DNA of 14,253 bases from Rhodocyclaceae bacterium (GTDB lineage Bacteria; Pseudomonadota; Gammaproteobacteria; Burkholderiales; Rhodocyclaceae). The DNA lies in the NCBI GenBank assembly GCA_017444505.1, contig JAFSWK010000210.1, positions 1-14,253 on the forward strand. Direction: 5' to 3'. A program made the position numbers and the translations under genes. The notes under the pieces were generated by a model that ran no database searches, was not told the origin of the DNA, and saw nothing but the letters and a program-made list of their open reading frames with translations. Positions 6,833 through 14,253 of the stretch are shown here, in pieces (positions within the stretch are counted from its first letter, which is position 1; every line of letters begins with the position of its first letter).

Positions 6833-6853
6833 GCACAAGGAGACACCGTTACA

Positions 6854-8710
6854 TCATGCGGCGGCGGCCTGTTTTTCCAGACCAAGGCCGACCAGTTCGC
6901 GTTTCAGCGCCAGCTCGCGCGGCAGGCGGGCGCCGATTTTGTCGAACCATTCTTTGTGCAGTTCCAGCTCTTTGCGCCAGGCGTCCACGTCGACTTCGGT
7001 GAGCGTCTCGAAGGCGGCGCGATCCATGTCGGAACCCGTCCAGTCCAGATCGTCAAAACGCGGCATCCAGCCGAGCGTGGTTTCGCGCGCGCCGACGCGG
7101 TTGCGGGCACGGTCGACAATCCATTTGAGCACGCGCATGTTCTCGCCAAAGCCCGGCCACATGAAGTTGCCGTCTTTGTCCATGCGGAACCAGTTGACGC
7201 AGAAGATTTTGGGCGTGTGTTCCACACGATGCCCCATCTTCAGCCAGTGGTTGAAGTAGTCGCCCATGTGGTAGCCGCAGAAGGGCAGCATGGCGAAGGG
7301 GTCGCGGCGCACCACGCCTTGCGCGCCAAAGGCGGCAGCCGTGGTTTCCGAGCCGAGCGTGGAAGCCAGATAGACGCCGAAATTCCAGTTGAACGCCTGA
7401 TAGACCAGCGGGATGGTGGTGGCGCGGCGGCCACCGAAGATAAAGGCGTAAATCGGCACACCGGCGGGGTTTTCCCAATCCGGGTCAATGCTCGGACACT
7501 GGCTGGCGGGGGCGGTGAAGCGGGCGTTCGGGTGCGCCGCCTTGCGGCCATTCTTGCCGTCTTCGGGCGTCCAGTCCTTGCCCTGCCAGTCGATGAGGTG
7601 CGCGGGCGGGGTTTTGCTCATGCCTTCCCACCATACGTCGCCATCGTCGGTAAGCGCGACGTTGGTGAAGATGACGTTTTCCTTCAAGGTCGCCATGGCG
7701 TTGTAGTTGGTTTTCTCGGACGTGCCGGGGTCAACGCCGAAATAGCCCGCTTCGGGGTTGATGGCGTAAAAACGGCCATCCTTGCCGGGTTTGATCCAGG
7801 CGATGTCGTCGCCAATGGTGGTGACTTTCCAGCCCTTCATGCTGGCCGGCGGAATCAGCATGGCAAAGTTGGTTTTGCCGCAGGCCGAGGGGAAGGCGGC
7901 GGCGACATAGGTTTTTTCGCCCTGCGGCGATTCGACGCCGAGGATGAGCATGTGCTCGGCCAGCCAGCCCTGGTCGCGCGCCATGTTCGAGGCAATGCGC
8001 AGGGCGAAGCATTTTTTGCCCAGCAGGGCATTGCCGCCGTAGCCGGAACCATAGGACCAGATTTCGCGGGTTTCGGGGTAATGGACGATGTATTTGGTGG
8101 TCGGGTTGCACGGCCAGCGGGAATCTTTTTGCCCGGCTTCCAGCGGCGCACCCACCGAGTGCACGCACGGCACGTATTCGCCATCGGCACCAAGCACGTC
8201 AAAGACGCCTTTGCCCATGCGCGTCATGATGCGCATGTTGGCGACCACGTAGGGGCTGTCGGAAATTTCGATGCCGATGTGCGCAATGGGCGAACCCAGC
8301 GGCCCCATCGAGAAGGGGATGACGTACATCGTGCGCCCTTTCATGCAGCCTTTGAACAGGCCGTTCAGGGTCTCACGCATTTTGGCGGGCGCTTCCCAGT
8401 TGTTGGTGGGGCCGGCGTCTTCCTGCTTTTCGGAGCAGATGAAGGTGCGGTCTTCCACGCGGGCGACGTCGGACGGGTCCGAGCAGGCGAGAAAACTGTT
8501 TTTGCGCTTTTCGGGGTTCAGTTTGACGAGCATCCCGGAAGCCACCATTTCGGCGCACAGGCGGTCGTATTCTTCCTGCGAGCCGTCGCACCAATAGACG
8601 CGATCCGGTTCAGTGAGGGCAGCGATGCTTGCGACCCATTCTTTGAGCTGGGTGTGACGAACGTAGTCGGGGGCGGCCTGAATAGCGGCATCAGCGTGTT
8701 GTTGCGACAT
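6854..8710 (-). CDS. pckG: Phosphoenolpyruvate carboxykinase (GTP)
   Basis: The 618-residue protein has the length and motifs of the GTP-dependent enzyme, which interconverts oxaloacetate + GTP and phosphoenolpyruvate + GDP + CO2 at the start of gluconeogenesis. FPSACGKTN at 273-281 is the family's kinase-1a loop, including the hyper-reactive cysteine (C277) that separates GTP from ATP enzymes. GDDIAWIKPGKDGRFYAINPE and MSKTPPAHLIDW further downstream are also typical. The start is the ATG at 8710 with GGAGA nine bases upstream; the frame extends to 8800 without support. The gene is transcribed alone: a strong terminator follows, and the GGDEF gene starts divergently 167 bp away. The enzyme is cytoplasmic. 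Confidence 0.97.
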   Translation of the reverse strand: MSQQHADAAIQAAPDYVRHTQLKEWVASIAALTEPDRVYWCDGSQEEYDRLCAEMVASGMLVKLNPEKRKNSFLACSDPSDVARVEDRTFICSEKQEDAGPTNNWEAPAKMRETLNGLFKGCMKGRTMYVIPFSMGPLGSPIAHIGIEISDSPYVVANMRIMTRMGKGVFDVLGADGEYVPCVHSVGAPLEAGQKDSRWPCNPTTKYIVHYPETREIWSYGSGYGGNALLGKKCFALRIASNMARDQGWLAEHMLILGVESPQGEKTYVAAAFPSACGKTNFAMLIPPASMKGWKVTTIGDDIAWIKPGKDGRFYAINPEAGYFGVDPGTSEKTNYNAMATLKENVIFTNVALTDDGDVWWEGMSKTPPAHLIDWQGKDWTPEDGKNGRKAAHPNARFTAPASQCPSIDPDWENPAGVPIYAFIFGGRRATTIPLVYQAFNWNFGVYLASTLGSETTAAAFGAQGVVRRDPFAMLPFCGYHMGDYFNHWLKMGHRVEHTPKIFCVNWFRMDKDGNFMWPGFGENMRVLKWIVDRARNRVGARETTLGWMPRFDDLDWTGSDMDRAAFETLTEVDVDAWRKELELHKEWFDKIGARLPRELALKRELVGLGLEKQAAAA

Positions 8711-8759
8711 GGGTTGGGTTCTCCAAAGGGTTTGCCCCGCCGGGCGGTGGGGGCGTATT

Positions 8760-8768
8760 ATTATGCCA
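8760..8768 (-). promoter_or_regulatory. Candidate extended -10 promoter of pckG
   Basis: On the minus strand TGGCATAAT fits an extended -10 element (TGn plus CATAAT, five of six matches). No clear -35 is seen, which extended -10 promoters tolerate. The leader of about 45 bases contains a GC-rich imperfect hairpin (8734-8754) before the GGAGA site. Confidence 0.45.
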
Positions 8769-8877
8769 GAGTTCCGCGTGCGCTTCGCCCCGGAATCCAC
8801 ACTTCTGCCGCATCCTGCGCCCCCGCCGGCGGATCACAAAAACGCGCCAGTTCATCGGCCTCTTCGGACTTCCTTCC

Positions 8878-11283
8878 ATGCCTGATTACGAACCGCGTAT
8901 CAACAGTCCTCGCCAGATATCCTCCGGCGACCTGCTGCACCCGCGTTTTGCGCCCGCTCTGGAAGAAAAATTCCGCATCTATCTGCGCGAAGACCTGCGC
9001 TACGTCCCCTGGCTGATGCTGGGAACGCTGATTATCGTCCTCGTGCAGGGCGTGCTGGATCGTGATTCGCTCACGCCCGAAGCCTATCTTGCCGTCACCC
9101 AGGTACGCATCCACATACTGCTGCCGATTGTCGTTGCCTGGATTCTGTCCGTCACCTTGTTGCCACCGCGCATCGCGCCCATCATCTCGCTGCTACTTTC
9201 TCTGGCGCTGGGCTGTGCGCTGCTCTACATGCAGCTGGCAGCCTGGCAGGCAGGCAGTTACCGCCCCTACCAGACCCTGCTGCTGGCAATTTTCTTTTTC
9301 CAGTTCGTCAATATCGCCTCGCCCTGGCGCGACCGCTGTCTGGTCAGTCTGGTTTTGCTGCTGTGCTTTGCCCTCATAGATGCGCAAATCCACAGCGGTG
9401 CGCTGTTTGCACGCCATCTAATCTTCATGACCTGCACCTGGCTGGCCGGTTCAGCGTGCGCTTACATTCTGGAACAATCCTCCCGTCAGGCATTTTTGCG
9501 CAAGCAGCGTCGGCAGGTGCTGGCCGATACCGACCCGCTCACCGGGCTGCCCAACCGTCGCCAGCTCACCCAGCGTTTCACCCGCCTGTGGCGTCAGGCC
9601 AAGCGTGAAAACAAAACCATCGCGCTGGCGATGGTGGATGTCGACCACTTCAAGGCATACAACGACTGTTACGGCCACATTGCCGGGGATAACGTGCTGC
9701 ATCAGGTGGCCGCCGCCTTGCAGCAACTGATGAACCGCCCGTTTGATTTCGTCGCCCGCTATGGCGGCGAGGAATTTACCATCGTCTGGTACAACGTCGA
9801 GCCGGAAGTCCTGCCCGAACTGGGGCGCGAACTGTGCAGCGCCATCGAGCTGCTCAAAATCGCCCACACCGAAAGCCCGTACCAGCACATCACCATCAGC
9901 GTCGGCACTGCCTGGCAAACGCCCGGAGGCGATGATTCGCCCGAACACCTGCTGACCGCTGCCGACCGTATGCTCTACGCCGCCAAAAACGGCGGGCGCA
10001 ATCAGGCGCGGGTATTTGATGCCGAACAAACACCGCCAGTGCCCAGCGGTGGCAACCATGACCAGCCTTTGCTCGCCAATGAAGCGCAGCAGCGCACATG
10101 GCCGGCCTGGCTCACCGTGTTTTCTTCCTCGCTGCGGCTGAACCACGAACAGCTGCGGCAGATGCACCAGCATCATTTGCAGTCGAACATCGCCCGTCTG
10201 CACGCGGTGGGCATGCTGATTTTTCTGGTCACCGCAACGGTCGCCTCGCAAAACTACTTTTCCGCCCCCTCGCCCGAAGCGCTGCATATCAGCCTGATGC
10301 AGCTGCTGGCCGCCTGTGTGGTGGTGCTCACCGTGCTGACCTGCGCGGGCATTGCCTTCTTCCAGTCCTGGCTGCACCACATCGCCATGCTCGCCGCGTT
10401 TGCCGTGGTATGTTCTTACAACATCGCGCTATGGGCGGGCTGGAGCCGGGGGCTGCCCTTCCCGTATGAATCCATGCAGCTCATCACGCTGCTGATGTAT
10501 TTTGCCGGCACCCAGTCGCTGCGCAGCACCTTCATCTTTTCGCTAATCAACACGGTGCTGTTCGTGCTCATCGTCCTCGCGCTCGCCCCGCCTTTTTTCC
10601 CGGCGCGGGAAGCCATCGCCTGCACCGTCGGCCCCAATGCGCTCGGCCTGATTGTCGTCTGGATGCTGGAACAAAAGCTCATCACCTCGTTTCTGGCCTA
10701 TCAGGACATTGAACGCCTGTCGCGCACCGACGAGCTGACCGGCCTCTACAACCGGCACATGATGTTTGAAAACCTCGCGCAAATTTTTGACCACGCCATT
10801 GCCGAGAACAAGGGGCTGGCGGTGGCCATCCTCGACATTGATTACTTCAAGCGCTACAACGACAACTACGGCCATTCCCGAGGCGATGCGGTGCTCAAGG
10901 CCATCGGCGAAGCGCTGCAACAGCAAACCCGGCGCGGTCTGGATTTTGCCGCGCGCTACGGCGGCGAAGAATTTGTGCTGGTCTGGTACGACAATGCTCC
11001 GCAAACTGCCGCCCGCCTCGTCGAGCAAACCCGCACCAGCATTGAAGCGCTAAACATCGCGCACGAATTCAGCCCGCTGGGGCGTATTACCGTCAGCATC
11101 GGGCTGGCCTGGGGCGTACCCTCGGAGAGCCTGAACCGCGAACGCGCCCTGCTCGCCCAGGCCGACAAGGCGCTCTATCAGGCCAAACGCGACGGGCGCA
11201 ACCGCATCGGCATCGCCCCTTACCTGTTCACCCCGCATGTGCTGCCCGCCTCTGGCAAACAGGAAGCCAGCACCGCCGTCTGA
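8878..11283 (+). CDS. Double-module membrane diguanylate cyclase (TM-GGDEF-TM-GGDEF)
   Basis: The 801-residue protein consists of two consecutive copies of a membrane sensor plus GGDEF cyclase. Module 1: about six membrane segments between residues 43 and 200, then a GGDEF domain (DTDPLTGLPNRR, DVDHFKAYND) with the active site GGEEF at 296-300. Module 2: a linker, about six more membrane segments between 445 and 605, then a second GGDEF domain (RTDELTGLYNRH, DIDYFKRYND) with GGEEF at 695-699. Both carry the inhibitory RxxD site five residues upstream (RPFD and RGLD), so both should make c-di-GMP from two GTP and be feedback-controlled. No EAL or HD-GYP domain is present. The membrane parts are MASE-like with unknown signal. 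No strong ribosome binding site precedes the ATG at 8878, so the exact start is less certain. Confidence 0.92.
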   Translation: MPDYEPRINSPRQISSGDLLHPRFAPALEEKFRIYLREDLRYVPWLMLGTLIIVLVQGVLDRDSLTPEAYLAVTQVRIHILLPIVVAWILSVTLLPPRIAPIISLLLSLALGCALLYMQLAAWQAGSYRPYQTLLLAIFFFQFVNIASPWRDRCLVSLVLLLCFALIDAQIHSGALFARHLIFMTCTWLAGSACAYILEQSSRQAFLRKQRRQVLADTDPLTGLPNRRQLTQRFTRLWRQAKRENKTIALAMVDVDHFKAYNDCYGHIAGDNVLHQVAAALQQLMNRPFDFVARYGGEEFTIVWYNVEPEVLPELGRELCSAIELLKIAHTESPYQHITISVGTAWQTPGGDDSPEHLLTAADRMLYAAKNGGRNQARVFDAEQTPPVPSGGNHDQPLLANEAQQRTWPAWLTVFSSSLRLNHEQLRQMHQHHLQSNIARLHAVGMLIFLVTATVASQNYFSAPSPEALHISLMQLLAACVVVLTVLTCAGIAFFQSWLHHIAMLAAFAVVCSYNIALWAGWSRGLPFPYESMQLITLLMYFAGTQSLRSTFIFSLINTVLFVLIVLALAPPFFPAREAIACTVGPNALGLIVVWMLEQKLITSFLAYQDIERLSRTDELTGLYNRHMMFENLAQIFDHAIAENKGLAVAILDIDYFKRYNDNYGHSRGDAVLKAIGEALQQQTRRGLDFAARYGGEEFVLVWYDNAPQTAARLVEQTRTSIEALNIAHEFSPLGRITVSIGLAWGVPSESLNRERALLAQADKALYQAKRDGRNRIGIAPYLFTPHVLPASGKQEASTAV

Positions 11284-11307
11284 GCACGCACGCCCACAAA
11301 ACAAAAT

Positions 11308-11331
11308 GCCCGCATTGCTGCGGGCGTTTTT
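11308..11331. terminator. Bidirectional terminator between the GGDEF gene and htpG
   Basis: A 6-bp stem GCCCGC/GCGGGC with a six-base loop is followed by GTTTTT on the plus strand and by ATTTTGTTTTG on the minus strand. It lies 24 bases after the GGDEF stop and 20 bases after the htpG stop, and serves both convergent genes. Confidence 0.85.
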
Positions 11332-11351
11332 GCGTGCGGCGCGCGGACGGC

Positions 11352-13283
11352 TTAGTTGCCCGCCTCGTTCATCGCCAGCATCAACTGGTTGACCAGTTTC
11401 ACGAAGGTGGCCGGGTCGTCCAGCGTGCCGCCTTCGGCCAGCAATGCCTGGTCAAAAAGCACGGTCGCCCAGTCATCGAAGCGCGCCGTCTCCGTTTGCA
11501 GGCGGCGCACCACCGGATGATGCGGGTTGCTTTCCAGAATCGGCTGGCTCACCGGCGCATTCTGCCCCGCCGCTTTCAGGATGCGCCCCAAGTTCATGCC
11601 CATGTCGTGCTCATCGGCCACGAGGCAGGCGGGCGAATCGGTCAGGCGCAAGGTGACGCGCACTTCTTTCACGCGCTCGCCAAGACTTTCGCGGATTTTT
11701 TCCAGCAATTCCTTGTATTCATCAGCGGCTTTTTCCGTCTCTTTTTTCTCGGCCTCGTCCTCCAGCTTGCCCAAATCCAGCCCGCCACGGGCGACCGAGA
11801 CCAGCGCCTTGCCGTCAAATTCGGTGAGATTGCCGGTGACCCATTCATCGACGCGGTCGCTCAACAACAGCACCTCAATGCCCTTCTTGCGGAAAATTTC
11901 CAGATGCGGGCTGTTTTTCGCGGCGTTGAAGGTTTCTGCCGTGACGTAATAGATTTTTTCCTGCCCTTCCTTCATGCGCCCGATGTAGTCTTTGAGCGAG
12001 ACGGTTTCTTCGTCCGTATCGGCGTGCGTGGAAGCAAAACGCAGCAGACCGGCGATTTTTTCGCGGTTGGCGAAATCTTCGCCCACGCCTTCTTTCAGCA
12101 CCCGGCCAAATTCCTTCCAGAACGCGGCGTATTTTTCGCGCTCGGCATCTTCATCGCTGTTGGCCATGTTTTCCAGCAGCGAGAGCACGCGCTTGCTCGC
12201 ACCGGCGCGGATGGCGTCGATGTCTTTCGATTCCTGCAAAATTTCGCGCGACACATTCAGCGGCAAATCCGCCGAATCAATCACGCCGCGCACAAAGCGC
12301 AAATACAGCGGCAGCAGCTTTTCCGCGTCATCCATGATGAACACGCGCTTGACATAGAGCTTGACGCCGTGGCGGGCGTGGCGATCCCACAAATCAAACG
12401 GCGCGTGGCGCGGAATGTAGAGCAACTGCGTGTATTCGTGCCGCCCTTCGGCGCGCGCGTGCGTCCAGGCCAGCGGCTCGTCGAAATCGTGCCCCACATG
12501 TTTGTAAAACGCCTTGTATTCGTCCTCCGTAATCTCGTTGCGAGGCCGCGCCCACAGCGCGCTGGCCTGGTTGACCGTCTCGGTTTCCTCGCGCGTGACC
12601 TGTTCCTTTTTCTCTTCGTCCCATTCTTCCTTGCGCATCAGGATGGGCTGCACGATATGGTCGGAATACTTGCGAATCAGGCCGCGCAGCTTCCAGCCGG
12701 AGAGCAAATCTTCCTGCCCTTCGCGCAGATGCAGCGTAATCGTCGTGCCGCGCGCTTCTTTTTCGATGGTCTGCACCTCAAACGCACCGGCATCATCGCC
12801 CGCCATCGCGCACTGCCAGCGCACCGCCTCGGTCGCCGGCAGCCCCGCGCGGCGGCTTTCCACCGTCACCTTGTCGGCGACGATGAACGCGGAATAAAAG
12901 CCGACGCCAAACTGACCAATCAGGTTCGCATCGTTTTGCTGGTCGCCGGTCAGCTTGCCGAAAAACTCGCGCGTGCCCGACTTGGCAATCGTGCCCAGAT
13001 GCGTAATCGCCTCGTCCCGGCTCATGCCCACGCCGTTATCGGCAATGGTGATGGTCTTCGCCTCGGCATCAAAATCGACGCGAATTTTCAGCTCGCCATC
13101 GCCCTCGTAGAGCGCCGCGTTTTCCAGCGCCTCAAAGCGCAGCTTGTCGCAGGCATCGGAAGCGTTGGAAATCAGCTCGCGCAGAAAAATCTCGCGGTTG
13201 GAATACAGGGAATGAATCATCAGGCGCAGAAGCTGCTTGACTTCCGCCTGAAAATCCAGCGTTTGCGGTTTTGTGTCGCTCAT
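11352..13283 (-). CDS. htpG: Molecular chaperone HtpG (Hsp90)
   Basis: The 643-residue protein is a full-length bacterial Hsp90, an ATP-dependent cytoplasmic chaperone acting as a dimer. The N-terminal GHKL ATPase motifs are all present: ELISNASDACDKLR, DNGVGM, LGTIAKSGT and GQFGVGFYSAF. The middle domain has LPLNVSREILQ with the conserved arginine, and the C-terminal dimerisation domain is complete. There is no MEEVD end, as expected in bacteria. The ATG at 13283 has GGAGA eight bases upstream; a GTG-led extension to 13367 is ruled out because it lies upstream of the predicted transcription start. A near-perfect sigma-32 promoter lies at 13319-13346, predicting heat-shock induction with a leader of about 30 bases. 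Confidence 0.98.
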   Translation of the reverse strand: MSDTKPQTLDFQAEVKQLLRLMIHSLYSNREIFLRELISNASDACDKLRFEALENAALYEGDGELKIRVDFDAEAKTITIADNGVGMSRDEAITHLGTIAKSGTREFFGKLTGDQQNDANLIGQFGVGFYSAFIVADKVTVESRRAGLPATEAVRWQCAMAGDDAGAFEVQTIEKEARGTTITLHLREGQEDLLSGWKLRGLIRKYSDHIVQPILMRKEEWDEEKKEQVTREETETVNQASALWARPRNEITEDEYKAFYKHVGHDFDEPLAWTHARAEGRHEYTQLLYIPRHAPFDLWDRHARHGVKLYVKRVFIMDDAEKLLPLYLRFVRGVIDSADLPLNVSREILQESKDIDAIRAGASKRVLSLLENMANSDEDAEREKYAAFWKEFGRVLKEGVGEDFANREKIAGLLRFASTHADTDEETVSLKDYIGRMKEGQEKIYYVTAETFNAAKNSPHLEIFRKKGIEVLLLSDRVDEWVTGNLTEFDGKALVSVARGGLDLGKLEDEAEKKETEKAADEYKELLEKIRESLGERVKEVRVTLRLTDSPACLVADEHDMGMNLGRILKAAGQNAPVSQPILESNPHHPVVRRLQTETARFDDWATVLFDQALLAEGGTLDDPATFVKLVNQLMLAMNEAGN

Positions 13284-13318
13284 GGCAGGTTTCTCCAAAA
13301 AAATCACGAACCCGCCCA

Positions 13319-13346
13319 AGATGGGGACGGATGCGCGGTTTTCAAG
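13319..13346 (-). promoter_or_regulatory. Sigma-32 (heat-shock) promoter of htpG
   Basis: On the minus strand CTTGAAA (13346-13340), a 14-base spacer and CCCATCT (13325-13319) match the sigma-32 consensus CTTGAAA-N(13-15)-CCCATnT. Transcription should start near 13310, about 27 bases before the htpG ATG. Confidence 0.88.
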
Positions 13347-13424
13347 GGGCGGCGCTGCGAAATACACCTCCTTGGCGCAGCAAAACCGCCACCCTTGCGT
13401 GAAGGCAGACTTGTCCTTCGGGCG

Positions 13425-13445
13425 TGATAGGATTCCATCCTGTCA
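13425..13445 (+). promoter_or_regulatory. Putative ParD operator and extended -10 of the parDE operon
   Basis: Nine-base arms TGATAGGAT and ATCCTGTCA around TCC form an inverted repeat with one T/G exception. The left arm also reads as an extended -10 element (TGA + TAGGAT, four of six). It ends 22 bases before the parD ATG. Ribbon-helix-helix antitoxins usually bind such palindromes to repress their own operon; binding here is inferred. Confidence 0.5.
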
Positions 13446-13467
13446 AAACGAGGAATCGGAGAGCACC

Positions 13468-13737
13468 ATGCGCACCACGCAACAACTGAGCATTACTTTG
13501 CCCAATGAAATGGCCGATGTGGTGAAGGCGAAGGTGAAGGCCGGAGAGTATGCGAGCGAAAGCGAAGTAATCCGCGATGGGTTGCGCGCGCTGCTGGCGC
13601 GGGATCGCGCCATTGACTCCTGGCTGTGCAATCAGGTGGCGGCGGCCTTTGACGCACTACAAACCGAGCCTGCCCGCGCCGTCAGCGCCGGACAGGTACG
13701 CGCGCGTCTGGCGAAAGAGCACGCGAAGGCGCGATGA
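13468..13737 (+). CDS. parD: ParD-family antitoxin (ribbon-helix-helix)
   Basis: The 89-residue protein begins with a ribbon-helix-helix DNA-binding domain (residues about 5-45): the beta strand QQLSITLP, then helices in EMADVVKAKVKAGEYASESEVIRDGLRAL. This pattern is typical of ParD-type antitoxins. The C-terminal half (to residue 89) is the part expected to wrap and neutralise the toxin. The ATG at 13468 has GGAGAG about 6 bases upstream; the frame is open further upstream into htpG but without a supported start. The stop overlaps the toxin start as ATGA, giving translational coupling. The protein probably represses the operon through the inverted repeat at 13425-13445. The gene is divergent from htpG, with 184 bp between the starts. 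Confidence 0.9.
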   Translation: MRTTQQLSITLPNEMADVVKAKVKAGEYASESEVIRDGLRALLARDRAIDSWLCNQVAAAFDALQTEPARAVSAGQVRARLAKEHAKAR

Positions 13738-14048
13738 ACTATACGGTCGTTTTCTCGCCGGAGGCCGAAGAGCAGCTTGTTGATTTATATCGCTACATTG
13801 CGGCGGCGGCTTCGCCGGATGTGGCCGCGCGCTATACCGAGGCGGTCGTCTCATACTGCGAAAGCCTGTGCGTATTCCCGCTGCGCGGCACGATGCGCGA
13901 CGATGTGCGCCCCGGCCTGCGCATCACGAATTACCGCAAGCGCACCGTGATTGCCTTTACTGTGGCCGACGATCGGGTCTACATCCTCGGCGTGTTTCAC
14001 GGCGGGCAGGACTACGAAACCATCTTGCACGACGAGGCGGTTCACTGA
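13734..14048 (+). CDS. parE: ParE/RelE-family toxin
   Basis: The 104-residue protein has the layout of the RelE/ParE superfamily: the strand YTVVFSPEAEEQLVDLYRYI, two helices, FPLRG at 54-58, the conserved GLRITNYRKRTVIAF stretch and the C-terminal VYILGVFHGGQDYETIL. The FPLRG and C-terminal FHGGQDYE pattern is closer to ParE-type toxins, which poison DNA gyrase, than to RelE ribosome-dependent RNases; the target is inferred from the family. It is cytoplasmic and expected to be held inactive in a complex with the antitoxin. It follows the antitoxin gene with a 4-bp ATGA overlap, the classic arrangement. It appears full length with no frameshift. No clear terminator follows in the 100 bp before the next start. 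Confidence 0.9.
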   Translation: MNYTVVFSPEAEEQLVDLYRYIAAAASPDVAARYTEAVVSYCESLCVFPLRGTMRDDVRPGLRITNYRKRTVIAFTVADDRVYILGVFHGGQDYETILHDEAVH

Positions 14049-14148
14049 ACCCGCCAGACTCCCGTCGCGCCCGCGCAAGCGCAGAAACCGGCGCATAATG
14101 ACGCGCCACCGCCGCGCGAACCCTGTTCCCCGCCACACACGCCACGCC

Positions 14149-14253
14149 ATGCAACGCCTGTACGTCAACTTTTCCGACATCGCCGCACAGGACGGCGCCA
14201 TCCTGCGCAAACAAACCGCCTGCGCGCAGCCGCTTGTCGTCGTCGTGCGCTCT
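14149..14253 (+). CDS. Start of an unrecognised protein, cut by the window edge
   Basis: The frame from the ATG at 14149 stays open to the window end (35 codons: MQRLYVNFSDIAAQDGAILR...). An in-frame ATG at 14098 would add 17 Arg/His-rich residues. The shorter form is preferred because a CATAAT box at 14094-14099 could be its -10 element, placing transcription start after the upstream ATG. Neither start has a clear ribosome binding site. The visible part has no recognisable domain and no signal peptide. Third positions are mostly G or C, which supports coding. No function is proposed. Confidence 0.55.
   Translation, partial: MQRLYVNFSDIAAQDGAILRKQTACAQPLVVVVRS

Noticed and set aside
5441..9016. 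Plus-strand open frame of 1191 codons
   Set aside because: It runs antisense through part of the DUF3079 gene, the aminotransferase and pckG. All three have clear domains on the minus strand; the frame is open because of high GC and codon bias, and its translation shows no domain.
13360..13375. AAGGAGGTG on the minus strand upstream of htpG
   Set aside because: A strong Shine-Dalgarno-like match, but the GTG overlaps it and no start codon lies 5-10 bases downstream. It also lies upstream of the sigma-32 promoter.
11334..13427. Plus-strand open frame of 697 codons opposite htpG
   Set aside because: Antisense shadow of htpG, with Arg/His/Gln-rich low-complexity translation and no supported start.
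13273..13467. Upstream extension of the antitoxin frame into htpG
   Set aside because: It would cross the htpG start and both promoters. The ATG at 13468 has a good ribosome binding site and gives the standard RHH N-terminus.
13851..14214. Minus-strand frames opposite parE and the last partial gene
   Set aside because: Shadows without motifs; the plus-strand toxin is clear and coupled to the antitoxin.
1..14253. CRISPR array, insertion sequence, tRNA or rRNA
   Set aside because: No regularly spaced direct repeats, transposase motifs, cloverleaf-forming sequence or rRNA signature were found by eye.

Overview
The window looks like ordinary chromosome of a GC-rich (roughly 60-65% GC) Gram-negative bacterium, most likely a betaproteobacterium. 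Pointers are the DUF3079 protein, the TcdA/PEPCK(GTP)/HtpG complement, a sigma-32-type promoter in front of htpG and a lipobox lipoprotein. The genus cannot be read from the sequence. Most genes lie on the minus strand; the exceptions are a diguanylate cyclase gene and a toxin-antitoxin operon with the gene after it.

Layout from left to right. (1) 1-2379, minus: a metallo-beta-lactamase-fold hydrolase gene, then tcdA 11 bp downstream with its ribosome binding site over the hydrolase stop codon, then the 5' part of a secreted ankyrin-repeat protein gene that runs off the left edge. (2) 2380-3105: about 725 bp without a certain gene. It holds a perfect 20-bp palindrome, a second small inverted repeat, a decayed hairpin repeat of the AGGGTGGGCAAC type, a small ORF with a good Shine-Dalgarno, and a strong terminator. 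(3) 3106-5259, minus: a large lipoprotein ending in a BACON-like beta-sandwich, whose middle resembles a leukocidin/hemolysin-type beta-pore-forming toxin. This is the most unusual gene here. (4) 5360-6772, minus: a class I/II PLP aminotransferase followed 12 bp later by a four-cysteine DUF3079 protein. (5) 6854-8710, minus: GTP-dependent PEP carboxykinase with a textbook terminator. (6) 8878-11283, plus: a protein with two consecutive membrane-GGDEF modules, both with intact active and inhibitory sites. (7) 11352-13283, minus: htpG, with a near-consensus sigma-32 promoter and a bidirectional terminator shared with the convergent GGDEF gene. (8) 13468-14048, plus: a parDE-type toxin-antitoxin operon with an inverted repeat at its putative promoter. 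(9) 14149-14253: the start of an unrecognised gene.

Functionally this is a mixture of housekeeping metabolism (pckG, aminotransferase), tRNA modification (tcdA), chaperone function (htpG), c-di-GMP signalling and accessory genes (parDE, the putative toxin-like lipoprotein, the ankyrin protein). No CRISPR array, complete insertion sequence, tRNA or rRNA is visible.
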